64,000 bases of DNA, from positions 122,267-186,266 of the forward strand of contig CAIKKY010000029.1 of NCBI GenBank assembly GCA_903828145.1, read 5' to 3'. This document shows positions 40,171 through 48,507 of this stretch, in pieces. Every line of letters begins with the position of its first letter. Positions within the stretch are counted from its first letter, which is position 1. The notes under the pieces are model-generated. The model was not told the origin of the DNA and ran no database searches. It saw nothing but the letters and a program-made list of their open reading frames with translations. The position numbers and the translations under genes are program-made. The stretch comes from an uncultured Hyphomicrobiales bacterium. GTDB taxonomy: Bacteria; Pseudomonadota; Alphaproteobacteria; Rhizobiales; Devosiaceae.

Positions 40171-40560
40171 TCAGGCGCGGTCTGAACAGTCGGCGGGATC
40201 GGCAGCCACATAGTGCTGTGTCACCGGGCCGGAAATCACATCGAGCCGCAGAATCAGGTCAGTTGCGCTCAGGTGCTCGATCTCGGCGGAAACCTCGATC
40301 CCGTCTTCAAGCCAGTAGAGCCGGTTGGCCGCCAGGGGCTGCCAGCGCTGAACGTGCAGTGAGCCGCCCGCCGATTCGCGCACCAGCGTGCCGTTCGATT
40401 TGAAAACGCGCGAGGCGGCATCGCTGCCGCCGGTCCCGGCCGCGACCCAGAGCTTGTCGGTCAGGTCGGTGGGCACCAGGGAGGGTCCGGCCACCACGGG
40501 CAGCGCACTGCCGCCCAGGCCCAACATCGCCAGAACGGCCCTCAGGATCGCCTTTGTCAT
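40171..40560 (-). CDS. Small exported protein, paralogue of the downstream gene
   Basis: A signal peptide (AILRAVLAMLGLGGSALPVV) precedes a beta-rich mature domain with LTDKLWVAAGTGG, SNGTLVRESAGG, WLEDGIEVSAEI and SATDLILRLDVISGPV. Alignment by eye with the next gene shows conserved W-x-E/D-D-G, A-E-I/V, S-A-x-D-L and S-G-V positions. The two start and stop one base apart and are probably one transcript. Function is unknown. Confidence 0.65.
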   Translation of the reverse strand: MTKAILRAVLAMLGLGGSALPVVAGPSLVPTDLTDKLWVAAGTGGSDAASRVFKSNGTLVRESAGGSLHVQRWQPLAANRLYWLEDGIEVSAEIEHLSATDLILRLDVISGPVTQHYVAADPADCSDRA

Positions 40561-40663
40561 CGCTTGACCTCCCTTGATTGGAAAACCGATACCGGCTTTC
40601 CCTTAAAGGTTGATGCCGCGAACAGGGCGAAACTGCGGTGCTGAGATTACGGTTTGTTCAGAC

Positions 40664-41815
40664 TCACGGCTTTGGTGCGGCGGGATCGGATTGCCGCCGA
40701 CCGAGCACCCGATCCATATCGCGGATGCGACCCCTCGCCTCAACGGGCCAGAGATCATAGGTTTGGCCGCCGCCATCGAGGATATGATGGGCATGAACCG
40801 CCCAATTGGGATCGTCGAGCGCGCCGCGCGCCAGCGCGATGAGGTCGGCCTCGCCCTTATCGAGCACGGACTCCGCAAGGTGGGGATCATCAAGAAGGCC
40901 GACGGCGATGCTCGGCATTCCCGCCGCCCGGACCGCCTCGGCAAAGGGCACCTGATAGGCGGGGCCGGGTTTGATCGAATAGCCATCGAAGCCGCCGGAC
41001 GAGCAATGCAGCATATCGACGCCGCGCGCCTTGAGCGGGGCGACCAGCGCCACGGAATCTTCGAGCGTCCAGCCGCCCTCTGAGGCGCCATCGGTGGCAG
41101 AAATGCGGACGAAGAGCGGCTTGGACGCGGGCCACACGGCGCGCACGGCATCGGTGACTTCGAGCAGGAAGCGCATGCGGTTTTCGCGGCTGCCGCCATA
41201 TTGGTCGGTGCGCTTATTGGCGATGGGCGAGAGGAACTGGTTGATGAGATAGCCATGTGCGGCATGGAGTTCCACGACGTCGAACCCGGCCTTGTCGGCG
41301 CGGATCGCGGCATCGGCGAAACCTTTGATCGTGGCATCAATGCCGGCCTGATCGAGCGCCAGGGGCGTCTGGAACTCGGGCTTGTCCGAATGCGGAATGG
41401 CAGAGGGCGCTACCGGCACCCAATGGGTGAAGCCGACGGCAGGCTTTTCGGCCTCGGTTTCGGTGAAGCCGCCGCGCCACCACACGGGGGTTGAGGCTTT
41501 GCGGCCCGCGTGGGCGAGCTGGATGCCGATCTTCGCGCCATTGTGGTGATGGAAATCGACGATGCGGGCGAGGGGCGCGATCTGCGCATCGTCCCACAGG
41601 CCGAGGTCGGCGTAGGAAATCCGCCCCTCGGGCACAACGCCGGTCGCCTCTACGATTACGAGACCGAAGCCGCCGAGGGCGAAGCGCCCCAGGTGCACAA
41701 AGTGCCAGTCATTGGCGAGGCCATGCTGGGCCCGATACTGGCACATGGGGGCGACGACGGTGCGGTTGCGGAGCGTGAGCCCCTTGAGCACGAACGGCGA
41801 GAACAGCTTGGACAT
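40664..41815 (-). CDS. NADH:flavin oxidoreductase, Old Yellow Enzyme family (YqjM-like)
   Basis: An FMN-binding TIM barrel with RNRTVVAPMCQYRAQHG at the N-terminus, the thermophilic-like/YqjM signature with Cys near the flavin. GIQLAHAGRKAS, then ELHAAHGYLINQFLSPIANK with the substrate-binding His pair, and GGSRENRMRFLLEV follow. Such enzymes reduce activated alkenes with NAD(P)H, and the physiological substrate is unknown. The start at 41815 (MSKLFSPFVL) is the family N-terminus. Two perfect inverted repeats sit just upstream. Length is 383 residues. Confidence 0.92.
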   Translation of the reverse strand: MSKLFSPFVLKGLTLRNRTVVAPMCQYRAQHGLANDWHFVHLGRFALGGFGLVIVEATGVVPEGRISYADLGLWDDAQIAPLARIVDFHHHNGAKIGIQLAHAGRKASTPVWWRGGFTETEAEKPAVGFTHWVPVAPSAIPHSDKPEFQTPLALDQAGIDATIKGFADAAIRADKAGFDVVELHAAHGYLINQFLSPIANKRTDQYGGSRENRMRFLLEVTDAVRAVWPASKPLFVRISATDGASEGGWTLEDSVALVAPLKARGVDMLHCSSGGFDGYSIKPGPAYQVPFAEAVRAAGMPSIAVGLLDDPHLAESVLDKGEADLIALARGALDDPNWAVHAHHILDGGGQTYDLWPVEARGRIRDMDRVLGRRQSDPAAPKP

Positions 41816-41822
41816 GATGGGG

Positions 41823-41853
41823 TACGCCACGGAGGGAGAAGGTCCGTGGCGTA
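41823..41853. repeat. Perfect 11-bp inverted repeat upstream of the Old Yellow Enzyme gene
   Basis: TACGCCACGGA (41823-41833) and TCCGTGGCGTA (41843-41853) flank a purine-rich nine-base spacer. It starts eight bases from the gene start and could be an RNA hairpin in the 5' untranslated region, or a protein site. Confidence 0.7.
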
Positions 41854-41867
41854 ACACTCACATCTAC

Positions 41868-41885
41868 CATCGGCAAGTGCCGATG
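41868..41885. promoter_or_regulatory. Operator-like 18-bp palindrome upstream of the Old Yellow Enzyme gene
   Basis: CATCGGCA and TGCCGATG are exact inverted repeats separated by two bases. Its compact form suits a TetR- or MarR-like dimer. No such regulator is adjacent. Confidence 0.5.
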
Positions 41886-41894
41886 AACCGGGAC

Positions 41895-42644
41895 TCAATA
41901 GGTGGCGCGGCCGCCGGACAGATCGAACACCGCGCCGGTGGTGAACGAGTTCTCTTCGGTGGCGAGCCAGCAGATCATGCTGGCGGCCTCCGATAGTTCG
42001 AGCATGCGGCCGCGCGGAATTTTCGAGAGGATCATCTTGAGGAAGTCGGGGGCCTGGCTCAGCGCCATGGTGGTTTTTGCGACGGCAGGGGTCACGGCAT
42101 TGACCGCGATATTGTGGGTGGCCAATTCCTTGCCCATGGATTTCGTCAGGGCGAGCACGCCCGCCTTGGTGGAGGAATAGGCCGGTGCGCCCGGGTTGCC
42201 TTCTTTACCGGCAACGGAACTGAGGTTCACGATGCGCCCGTAATTGGCCTTGATCATGTGCGGAATGACCGTGCGCGACACAAAGAACGTGCCCACGAGC
42301 CCGATATGGACCACATCCATGAAGGCCTGCGGCGGGTATTCCCAGGTGTTGGCATTGGGGCCGACAATGGCGGCATTGTTGACGAGCACGTCGATTTTGC
42401 CAAAGGTCCGGATCACCTCAGCCGTGGCCTTTTCGACCGCCTCAAGCGAGCCGATGTCGACGGCGAGCGGCTGGAGCTGGTCGGCCGGATAGCGTGACCG
42501 CAGCGTATCGAGCAGGGCCTGATCGCGGTCCCAGATCGAGACCTTGCCACCCGAAGTGAGCATGCGCTCGGCCACGGTGAGGCCGATGCCCTGGCCGCCG
42601 CCGGTGACGATGGCGACGCGGTTGGCAAAATCATAGCTGTTCAT
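41895..42644 (-). CDS. SDR-family sugar dehydrogenase (candidate in rhamnose catabolism)
   Basis: A short-chain dehydrogenase with the NAD-binding GGGQGIG (about residues 14-20), the structural NNAA motif in VLVNNAAIVG, and the catalytic Ser and YSSTK in APAYSSTKAGVLALTK. Length is 249 residues from the ATG at 42644. By its position beyond the sugar transporter operon it may oxidise L-rhamnose at C1 or a keto-deoxy acid at C4. Family motifs alone do not decide. A terminator lies between it and the transporter genes, so it needs its own promoter or readthrough. Confidence 0.85.
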   Translation of the reverse strand: MNSYDFANRVAIVTGGGQGIGLTVAERMLTSGGKVSIWDRDQALLDTLRSRYPADQLQPLAVDIGSLEAVEKATAEVIRTFGKIDVLVNNAAIVGPNANTWEYPPQAFMDVVHIGLVGTFFVSRTVIPHMIKANYGRIVNLSSVAGKEGNPGAPAYSSTKAGVLALTKSMGKELATHNIAVNAVTPAVAKTTMALSQAPDFLKMILSKIPRGRMLELSEAASMICWLATEENSFTTGAVFDLSGGRATY

Positions 42645-42696
42645 GAAACTCTCTCCGGGGTGGGGCGCCTTGTGGGGCAGCGCGGGCCCATGGGTC

Positions 42697-42725
42697 AAAA
42701 AAAGGGGCGCCCCGAAGGGCGCCCC
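42697..42725 (-). terminator. Strong terminator of the sugar transporter operon
   Basis: On the minus strand a nine-pair GC stem with a TTCG tetraloop (arms 42717-42725 and 42704-42712) runs into seven T residues. Confidence 0.93.
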
Positions 42726-42745
42726 CCGATACCGATGTCGACAGA

Positions 42746-43744
42746 TCAGAAGTTGAAGTTGTCGATGTTCGACGCGTCGAACGTGGTCAGTTCCGGCTGG
42801 GCAATCATCGCGTTCTTGTCGGCGATGGTGACCTTGCCGAGGTTCGGCACATCGAAGGAGGCGCCGACTTCGTTCTTGATCGAGCCGTCAAGCACGCCAA
42901 GGGCGAAGTGAACTGCCAGCCAGCCTTCGTTGTACGGCGACCAGAGCTGGAAGGCCTTCACAGTGCCGTCCTTGATGAAATCGCGCATTTCGCTCGGCAG
43001 GCCGAGACCGGTGACATGCACCTTGTCGGCAATGCCGCGCTGCTGCACGACCTGAGCGGCCGCCGCGATACCGACCGTGGTCGGCGCGATCACGCCAACG
43101 AGGTTCGGGTAGTTGGCAAGCAGGGCTTCCATTTCAGTCGTCGACTTTTCCGGCTGATCATCGCCATAGACGGTGGCGACCAGCTTCATGTCCTTGTACT
43201 TCGCGTCATTGGCGAGCGTATCGTTCATCGCCGCGATCCAGGTGTTCTGGTCCGGGGCTTCGGTCGTGGCCGACAGGATGGCGATTTCGCCCTTGTAGCC
43301 GATCAGCGAGCCCATGAGCTCAACCTGGTTCGGGCCGGTCTTGGTGAAGTCGACGGGCAGGATGGTCGCATCGCGATGCGATTCATTGCCGACGAGATCG
43401 CCGTTCACGGTCAGAACGAGGATGCCCTTGGCGCGGGCGTCATCGAGCACCTGGTTCAGCGCATCGGGGCTGTTCGGTGCAATGCCGATCACGTTCACGC
43501 CGCGCTGGATCTGCGCTTCGATGAAGGGGATCTGCGAGGTGGCTTCGGCAGTGGCCGGAGCGACGAATTCGAACTCGCAGCCCTTTTCCTTGCAGGCGTC
43601 TTCAAAGCCGCCGGTGATGGAATCGAAGTACGGGTTGCCGGTGTTCTTGCCGATGTAGACGATCTTGATCGGATCGGCTGCAAAGGCAGTGGTCACCATG
43701 GCAAGGCCAGCGGCCAGGCCGATAAGCAGAGATTTCTTCAACAC
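42746..43744 (-). CDS. Sugar ABC transporter substrate-binding protein (rhamnose type)
   Basis: A periplasmic binding protein of the ribose/autoinducer-2/rhamnose class. The signal peptide is LKKSLLIGLAAGLAMVTTAF, with cleavage after AFA. The mature start DPIKIVYIGKNTGNPYFDSI is typical, and VNVIGIAPNSPDALNQVLDD is the family motif. I chose the GTG at 43744, six bases after AGGAGG. The frame is open farther upstream without a ribosome site. Length is 332 residues. It ends the leftward transporter operon. L-rhamnose as ligand is inferred from the neighbouring mutarotase and rhamnonate dehydratase. Confidence 0.88.
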   Translation of the reverse strand: MLKKSLLIGLAAGLAMVTTAFAADPIKIVYIGKNTGNPYFDSITGGFEDACKEKGCEFEFVAPATAEATSQIPFIEAQIQRGVNVIGIAPNSPDALNQVLDDARAKGILVLTVNGDLVGNESHRDATILPVDFTKTGPNQVELMGSLIGYKGEIAILSATTEAPDQNTWIAAMNDTLANDAKYKDMKLVATVYGDDQPEKSTTEMEALLANYPNLVGVIAPTTVGIAAAAQVVQQRGIADKVHVTGLGLPSEMRDFIKDGTVKAFQLWSPYNEGWLAVHFALGVLDGSIKNEVGASFDVPNLGKVTIADKNAMIAQPELTTFDASNIDNFNF

Positions 43745-43791
43745 GTTGTTCCTCCTGGGAGTGAGTGCCGGTTGACCCGGCGATATGCCCG

Positions 43792-44778
43792 CTACCGCTG
43801 GGTGCGGGAATAGATGAAATTGGTGGCAATGATCGACACGATCAACAGCACGCCGAGCACGCACAGCTGCGTGGCCGGGAGCCAGTTGGCGACAATCATG
43901 CCGGTGGAAACGATGACCAGCAGCCAGGCTGCGAGGAAGGTGCCAAGGATGGTGCCGCGGCCCCCGAAAATATAGGTGCCGCCCAGCATGGCCATGAGCA
44001 CCATCTGCAACTCGCCGCCGAGCCCGAGATCATAGCGGACCGAGCCCAGGCGCGAGGCCGTCATGAGGCCGGCCACGGCGCTCATGAAGCCCATGAGAAT
44101 GAACAGCGCCGCCTTGATGCGCTTGGCGCGCACACCGGCATAGCGGGCCGAGACCTCGTTGGTGCCAATGAGGTAAATCTGTCGCCCGAACACGGTCAGC
44201 CCGAGCACGAGGCCGAGCACGATGGACAAAATGATGAAAATGACGACCGGCAGCGGAATGCCAAGCACCATCACCTTGTCGATGCCGATGTACCATTCGG
44301 GCACGCGGATCGACTGATCGCCCGCCAGCACCTGCGCCAGGCCGCGATAGGCGGTGAGCGTGCCGATGGTGACGATGATCGAGGGGATTTGCAGCGCAAT
44401 GACCATGAAGGCATTGAAAACGCCCATCAGCACACCAGCGCCCAGGCCGATGAGGATGGCGAGCGGCATGGGCACGCCATTGGCCTGCGCAAAGGCGAAG
44501 ATCGCCGCCGAGAGCGCCATGTTGGCGGCCGGCGACAGGTCGATTTCACCGGCAATGATCACCATGGTCAGCACCAGCGCGACCATGCCGAACTCGGCGT
44601 AGAGTGTGAAGCTTTTGAGGATATAGGCGACGTCTAGGAAATAGGGCGAAATCTGGCTGCCAATGAAGATGCCGAGGATCAGCAGCACAAAGGTCATGGT
44701 CTCGGGGCGCACCAGCACCACATGCCAGAGGGGGCGGACAGCCGCGGCCTCGCGCGGGGTTGCGGTGGTATCGGTCAT
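43792..44778 (-). CDS. Sugar ABC transporter permease (second)
   Basis: An RbsC-like permease with about nine membrane segments. It contains MVIIAGEIDLSPAANMALSA, the branched-family EIDLS motif, and the ATPase-coupling region GTNEVSARYAGVRAKRIKAA. Length is 328 residues. The start overlaps the preceding permease stop by four bases. It should form a heterodimer with that protein. Confidence 0.92.
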   Translation of the reverse strand: MTDTTATPREAAAVRPLWHVVLVRPETMTFVLLILGIFIGSQISPYFLDVAYILKSFTLYAEFGMVALVLTMVIIAGEIDLSPAANMALSAAIFAFAQANGVPMPLAILIGLGAGVLMGVFNAFMVIALQIPSIIVTIGTLTAYRGLAQVLAGDQSIRVPEWYIGIDKVMVLGIPLPVVIFIILSIVLGLVLGLTVFGRQIYLIGTNEVSARYAGVRAKRIKAALFILMGFMSAVAGLMTASRLGSVRYDLGLGGELQMVLMAMLGGTYIFGGRGTILGTFLAAWLLVIVSTGMIVANWLPATQLCVLGVLLIVSIIATNFIYSRTQR

Positions 44779-45773
44779 GACGAGGCTCCCGCACGCTGAG
44801 TTACGCCGCGATTGCCCTGCGCCCGCACGAGGCGGTCAATCAAGAGAGCCACGAGGATCACCGAGCCGTAAATCGCATTTTGCGTCGTACCGGGAATGCC
44901 GAGGAGCGGCAGCGCCGCCCCGACGCAGCCGAGCAGCAGCACCCCGAGCACGGTGCCGAGCACGGTCCCCACGCCGCCGTTGATCGACACGCCGCCGATC
45001 ACCACAGCGGCGATCACCTGGAATTCGAACCCGGCGCCGGTATTGGACGGATTCACGAAGCCCCAGCGGCTGGCATACATGATGCCCGCAAGGCCCGAGA
45101 GCGCGCCCGAGAGCGTGAAGACGAGCAGGGTGACCTGCGTCACGTTGATGCCGCGCAGCGGCGCGGCGACGGGGTTCGATCCGAGCGCGAAAATCTGGCG
45201 GCCAATGCGTGTGTGCATCAGGAACCAGTAGGTCGCCACCGCAATGGCAAAGCTCAAAAAGATGATGAGCGGCACCGCCAGCGTGGGCGAGGGCTGCGAC
45301 ATGGATTTGAGGATCGAGGGCACATATTGCCGGTCGATCTGCTTGGCATTCGAAATGATGAAGGTGAGCCCGCGATAAAGGTTCAGCGTACCGAGCGTGA
45401 CGATGATGGCGGGCAGGCGGAACGTGGTGATCAGCAGCCCGTTGACGAAACCGAGCAGCATGCCGGTGCCGATCGAGAGCGGAAAGCACAGAAACCAAGG
45501 CATGTCGGGCATGTAGCGGAACATCATGCCCGACACCATGGCCGAAAGCCCGAGGATGGAGCCGATGGACAGATCGACGTGGCGCGCCACGATCACCATC
45601 ATCTGCCCCATGGCCCCGATCATGATGAGCGGGGTCAGCAGCAACACGATGCGCAGGCTGTCGAGGGTGAGGAACTGCGGCTTCTGCACCCCGACGAAGA
45701 GGCAGAACAGCACGATCATCACAAAGATGCCGGCCTCGCGGCGGCGGATCAGAAAATTGAGCACGGCGCTCAT
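44775..45773 (-). CDS. Sugar ABC transporter permease (first)
   Basis: The second RbsC-like permease, with MVIVARHVDLSIGSILGLSA near residues 58-77 and the coupling loop GSNPVAAPLRGINVTQVTLL. Length is 332 residues. It overlaps both neighbours by four bases, ATPase upstream and permease downstream. Two distinct permeases per operon is the arrangement described for rhamnose (RhaP/RhaQ) and autoinducer-2 transporters. Confidence 0.92.
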   Translation of the reverse strand: MSAVLNFLIRRREAGIFVMIVLFCLFVGVQKPQFLTLDSLRIVLLLTPLIMIGAMGQMMVIVARHVDLSIGSILGLSAMVSGMMFRYMPDMPWFLCFPLSIGTGMLLGFVNGLLITTFRLPAIIVTLGTLNLYRGLTFIISNAKQIDRQYVPSILKSMSQPSPTLAVPLIIFLSFAIAVATYWFLMHTRIGRQIFALGSNPVAAPLRGINVTQVTLLVFTLSGALSGLAGIMYASRWGFVNPSNTGAGFEFQVIAAVVIGGVSINGGVGTVLGTVLGVLLLGCVGAALPLLGIPGTTQNAIYGSVILVALLIDRLVRAQGNRGVTQRAGASS

Positions 45774-47290
45774 GCTGCGGCTCCTTCAGTTCGACGCGGC
45801 ACGGCGGCGGTCATGATGGTTTCCTGCGTGGCGGTCGCGCGCGGCAGGTCAGCGGTCAGGGTGCCTTCCGACATCACCAGCACGCGGTCGCAGAGCGCAA
45901 GGAGTTCGGGCAATTCCGACGAAATGAGCAGGATGGCGCGGCCCTGCGCCGCGAGTTCGCCGATCATGTCGTAGAACTCGGCCTTCACCCCGATATCAAT
46001 GCCGCGCGTCGGCTCATCGAGAATGAGGATCGACGGATCGGTCAGGAGCCAGCGGGCAAGGATCGCCTTCTGCTGATTGCCGCCCGAGAGTTCGCCAATC
46101 GGCTGGCGCAGCGAGGCGAGCCGGATGCGGAGCTTTTTCACGGACTCAGAACTCAGCGTGCGCTCGATCAGGCGGCTGATGATGCCGCTCGGGGCGATCT
46201 TGCCCGGCACGGCGGCGGTGATGTTGTGTTCGACCGACAGCGTACGGAAAATGCCGGCCGCTGCGCGATCTTCGGGCACGAAGGCGAGCCCGAGCGCAAT
46301 GGCATCGGTGGGGGCATTGATGCTGACCGGCTTGCCGTTGATTTCAACAGTGCCTGCGCTCGGCTTATCGATACCGAAAATGGCGCGCGCCACTTCGGTG
46401 CGCCCGGCGCCGACAAGGCCGCCAAGGCCAACGATTTCGCCCTTGCGCACAGAGAAGGAAATATCGCGGAAGGTGCCCGGCCGGGTGAAGCCTGTGACCT
46501 TAAGCGCGACGTCGCCCAGTTCGGTCGTGCGCTTATGCCGATATTCCTTGAGCGGTCGCCCGATCATCTGGCGGATGATTTCGGCATCGTCCATCCGGTC
46601 GATGGTTTCGGTCGCCACCTTGTTGCCATCGCGGAAGATGGTGACATGGCTGCACAGCGCGCGCACTTCTTCGAGCCGATGCGAGATGAAAATGATGGTG
46701 CGGCCTTCGTCGCGCAGCCGCCGCGCAATGGCAAAGAGTGTCGCCACTTCCTTCGGCGTCAACGGCGCCGTTGGCTCGTCCATGATGATGAGGCGGCTGT
46801 CTGATGCCAGTGCGCGCGCAATTTCGACCATCTGCTGATCGGCAATGGAAAGCCCGCGCATGGGCTTGGTCACATCAATGCGAACGCCGAGAAGATCCAT
46901 GAGGCGGTTGGCTTCGCGGGTGATTTCGGCCCAGCGCACCCGGCCCAGCGGGCCGCCGTCCTGCCGCCCGAGCACGAGATTTTCGGCCACCGACAGATCG
47001 GGGAAGGAAATCGGCTCCTGGTGAATGAGCGTGATGCCAAGCTTCTGCGCGACGATGGGGCTCGTGACCTCCACCGGCTGGCCGCCGAGGATGAGGGTGC
47101 CCTTGGTCGGGCGATGCACACCGGCAATGATCTTGGCGAAGGTCGATTTCCCGGCCCCGTTCTCGCCCAAGAGCGCGTGGATTTCTCCCGGATAGAGGTC
47201 GAGGTCCACGTCGCGCAGCACTTCGACGCCCGCAAAGGACTTCGAAATGCCACGGGCTGAAAGGAGAGGGGCCTTGTCGCCAGTGCTCAT
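45770..47290 (-). CDS. Sugar ABC transporter ATP-binding protein (duplicated ATPase)
   Basis: A fused double ATPase of the RbsA/RhaT type, 506 residues. The first Walker A is ALLGENGAGKSTFAKIIAG, signature LSIADQQMVEIARALA and Walker B LIIMDEPTAPLT. The second half has GLGGLVGAGRTEVARAIFG, a degenerate Walker A as usual, then LSGGNQQKAILARWLLTD and ILILDEPTRGIDIG. It couples ATP hydrolysis to import by the two downstream permeases. It follows the aldo/keto reductase by 14 bases. Confidence 0.94.
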   Translation of the reverse strand: MSTGDKAPLLSARGISKSFAGVEVLRDVDLDLYPGEIHALLGENGAGKSTFAKIIAGVHRPTKGTLILGGQPVEVTSPIVAQKLGITLIHQEPISFPDLSVAENLVLGRQDGGPLGRVRWAEITREANRLMDLLGVRIDVTKPMRGLSIADQQMVEIARALASDSRLIIMDEPTAPLTPKEVATLFAIARRLRDEGRTIIFISHRLEEVRALCSHVTIFRDGNKVATETIDRMDDAEIIRQMIGRPLKEYRHKRTTELGDVALKVTGFTRPGTFRDISFSVRKGEIVGLGGLVGAGRTEVARAIFGIDKPSAGTVEINGKPVSINAPTDAIALGLAFVPEDRAAAGIFRTLSVEHNITAAVPGKIAPSGIISRLIERTLSSESVKKLRIRLASLRQPIGELSGGNQQKAILARWLLTDPSILILDEPTRGIDIGVKAEFYDMIGELAAQGRAILLISSELPELLALCDRVLVMSEGTLTADLPRATATQETIMTAAVPRRTEGAAA

Positions 47291-47304
47291 AAGGGACGTC
47301 TCTC

Positions 47305-48339
47305 CTATTGGCCGGCCGGAACCGGCGCGTCCTTGTCGATCAACCCCTTGGTCTTGAGGTCGGACCAGAAGGCCGCCGGGATCGGGGTTTCAAAGCTCTT
47401 GATGTTCTCGGTCACTTCGCTGGCGCGTGCGGCGCCGGGAATGATCGACACGACTGCCGGGTGGGCCAGCGGGAATTGCAGGGCCGCGGCGGGCAGCGCC
47501 ACCTTGTGGGCCGCACAGACCTGCTCAATGCCCTGCACTTTCTTCTGCACCTCGGCCGACGCGTTGGCATAGCCATATTTGGCGTTCGACTTTGACCCCG
47601 TGACCAGAATGCCCGAGGCGAAGGGCGCGCCGATGATGACCGACACGCCGCGATCAACGCAGGCCTTCATGCCGGTCTGGAGGCTCGCCTGATCGAGCAG
47701 CGTATAGGGCATGGCGACCAGCGCGAAATCGAGCGGCACGCGGGTGGCCGTGGTGGCCAGCGCGGTACCGGTATTGATGCCCATACCGAAGGCTTTGATG
47801 TCCCCGGCGGACTTCAGTTCCTGCAACGCGCGAATGCCGCCGCCATCGGCGAGCTGCCGTTCATACCCGGCGGTCTTGTCGCCATGGAACATGGCATCGA
47901 GATCGTGGATGACCAGCGCATCGACCGTGTCGAGCGCGAGGCGCTGCAGCGCCTGCTCGTAGGAGCGCATGATGCCATCGTAGGAATAATCGAAATGGAC
48001 TTCAAAATTGAGCCCGCCCGTCCAGGGGGCGCGTGAGAAGGTCTTGAGGTCAGCGGGGCGGTGGAGCGTGCGGCCGACTTTGGTGGTGATGAGGAAGTCG
48101 CCGCGCGGCTTTGAGCGCAGGAACGCCCCGAGCCGGTGCTCGGAGAGGCCGCGGCCATACCAGGGCGCGGTGTCGTAATAGCGCAGACCTGAGGTCCAGG
48201 CCGTATCGAGGGTGGCGCGGGAGTCCGCGTCATCAACCAGGGCATAAAGCTCGCCGATATGGGCCGCGCCAAAGCCGAAGACCGGCAGGTTAAGCGTGGT
48301 TGTGCCGACCGTGCGGCGCTCTGTGACCTTGAGCGTCAT
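47305..48339 (-). CDS. Aldo/keto reductase, aldose 1-dehydrogenase type
   Basis: First gene of the leftward sugar operon. The catalytic Asp and Tyr lie in LRYYDTAPWYGRGLSEHRLG, the catalytic Lys in FLITTKVGRTLHRP and the His in VDALVIHDLDAM. The N-terminus and the short cofactor end (IPGAARASEVTENIKSF) resemble D-threo-aldose/L-fucose dehydrogenases. Oxidation of L-rhamnose or a related 6-deoxy sugar to its lactone is a reasonable assignment. A GGGAGGAGAGG ribosome site precedes the ATG at 48339. Length is 344 residues. Confidence 0.87.
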   Translation of the reverse strand: MTLKVTERRTVGTTTLNLPVFGFGAAHIGELYALVDDADSRATLDTAWTSGLRYYDTAPWYGRGLSEHRLGAFLRSKPRGDFLITTKVGRTLHRPADLKTFSRAPWTGGLNFEVHFDYSYDGIMRSYEQALQRLALDTVDALVIHDLDAMFHGDKTAGYERQLADGGGIRALQELKSAGDIKAFGMGINTGTALATTATRVPLDFALVAMPYTLLDQASLQTGMKACVDRGVSVIIGAPFASGILVTGSKSNAKYGYANASAEVQKKVQGIEQVCAAHKVALPAAALQFPLAHPAVVSIIPGAARASEVTENIKSFETPIPAAFWSDLKTKGLIDKDAPVPAGQ

Positions 48340-48402
48340 GCCTCTCCTCCCGCAATCCCGACGGGCGGCTTGGTGCCGCTCTCCACAGGATCGCCCCTAT
48401 AG

Positions 48403-48428
48403 TTGTCAGACAAAAATTAGTTTGACAA
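48403..48428. promoter_or_regulatory. Two tandem FadR-type GntR operator matches
   Basis: TTGTCAGACAA (48403-48413) and TAGTTTGACAA (48418-48428) both fit the TNGTNNNACNA consensus of the FadR subfamily of GntR regulators. The first is a perfect palindrome. They lie 15 bases apart in the 168-base divergent promoter region, next to -35-like elements on either strand. The GntR regulator encoded at 50298 is the likely binder. Confidence 0.65.
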
Positions 48429-48507
48429 GTTTTTATCCCCCGTCCAATCCTTTGCGTCAAGCGCCGAGGATCGCGCCTCAAGTCGGCCCGGCGCCCCAGG
48501 GGAGAAG

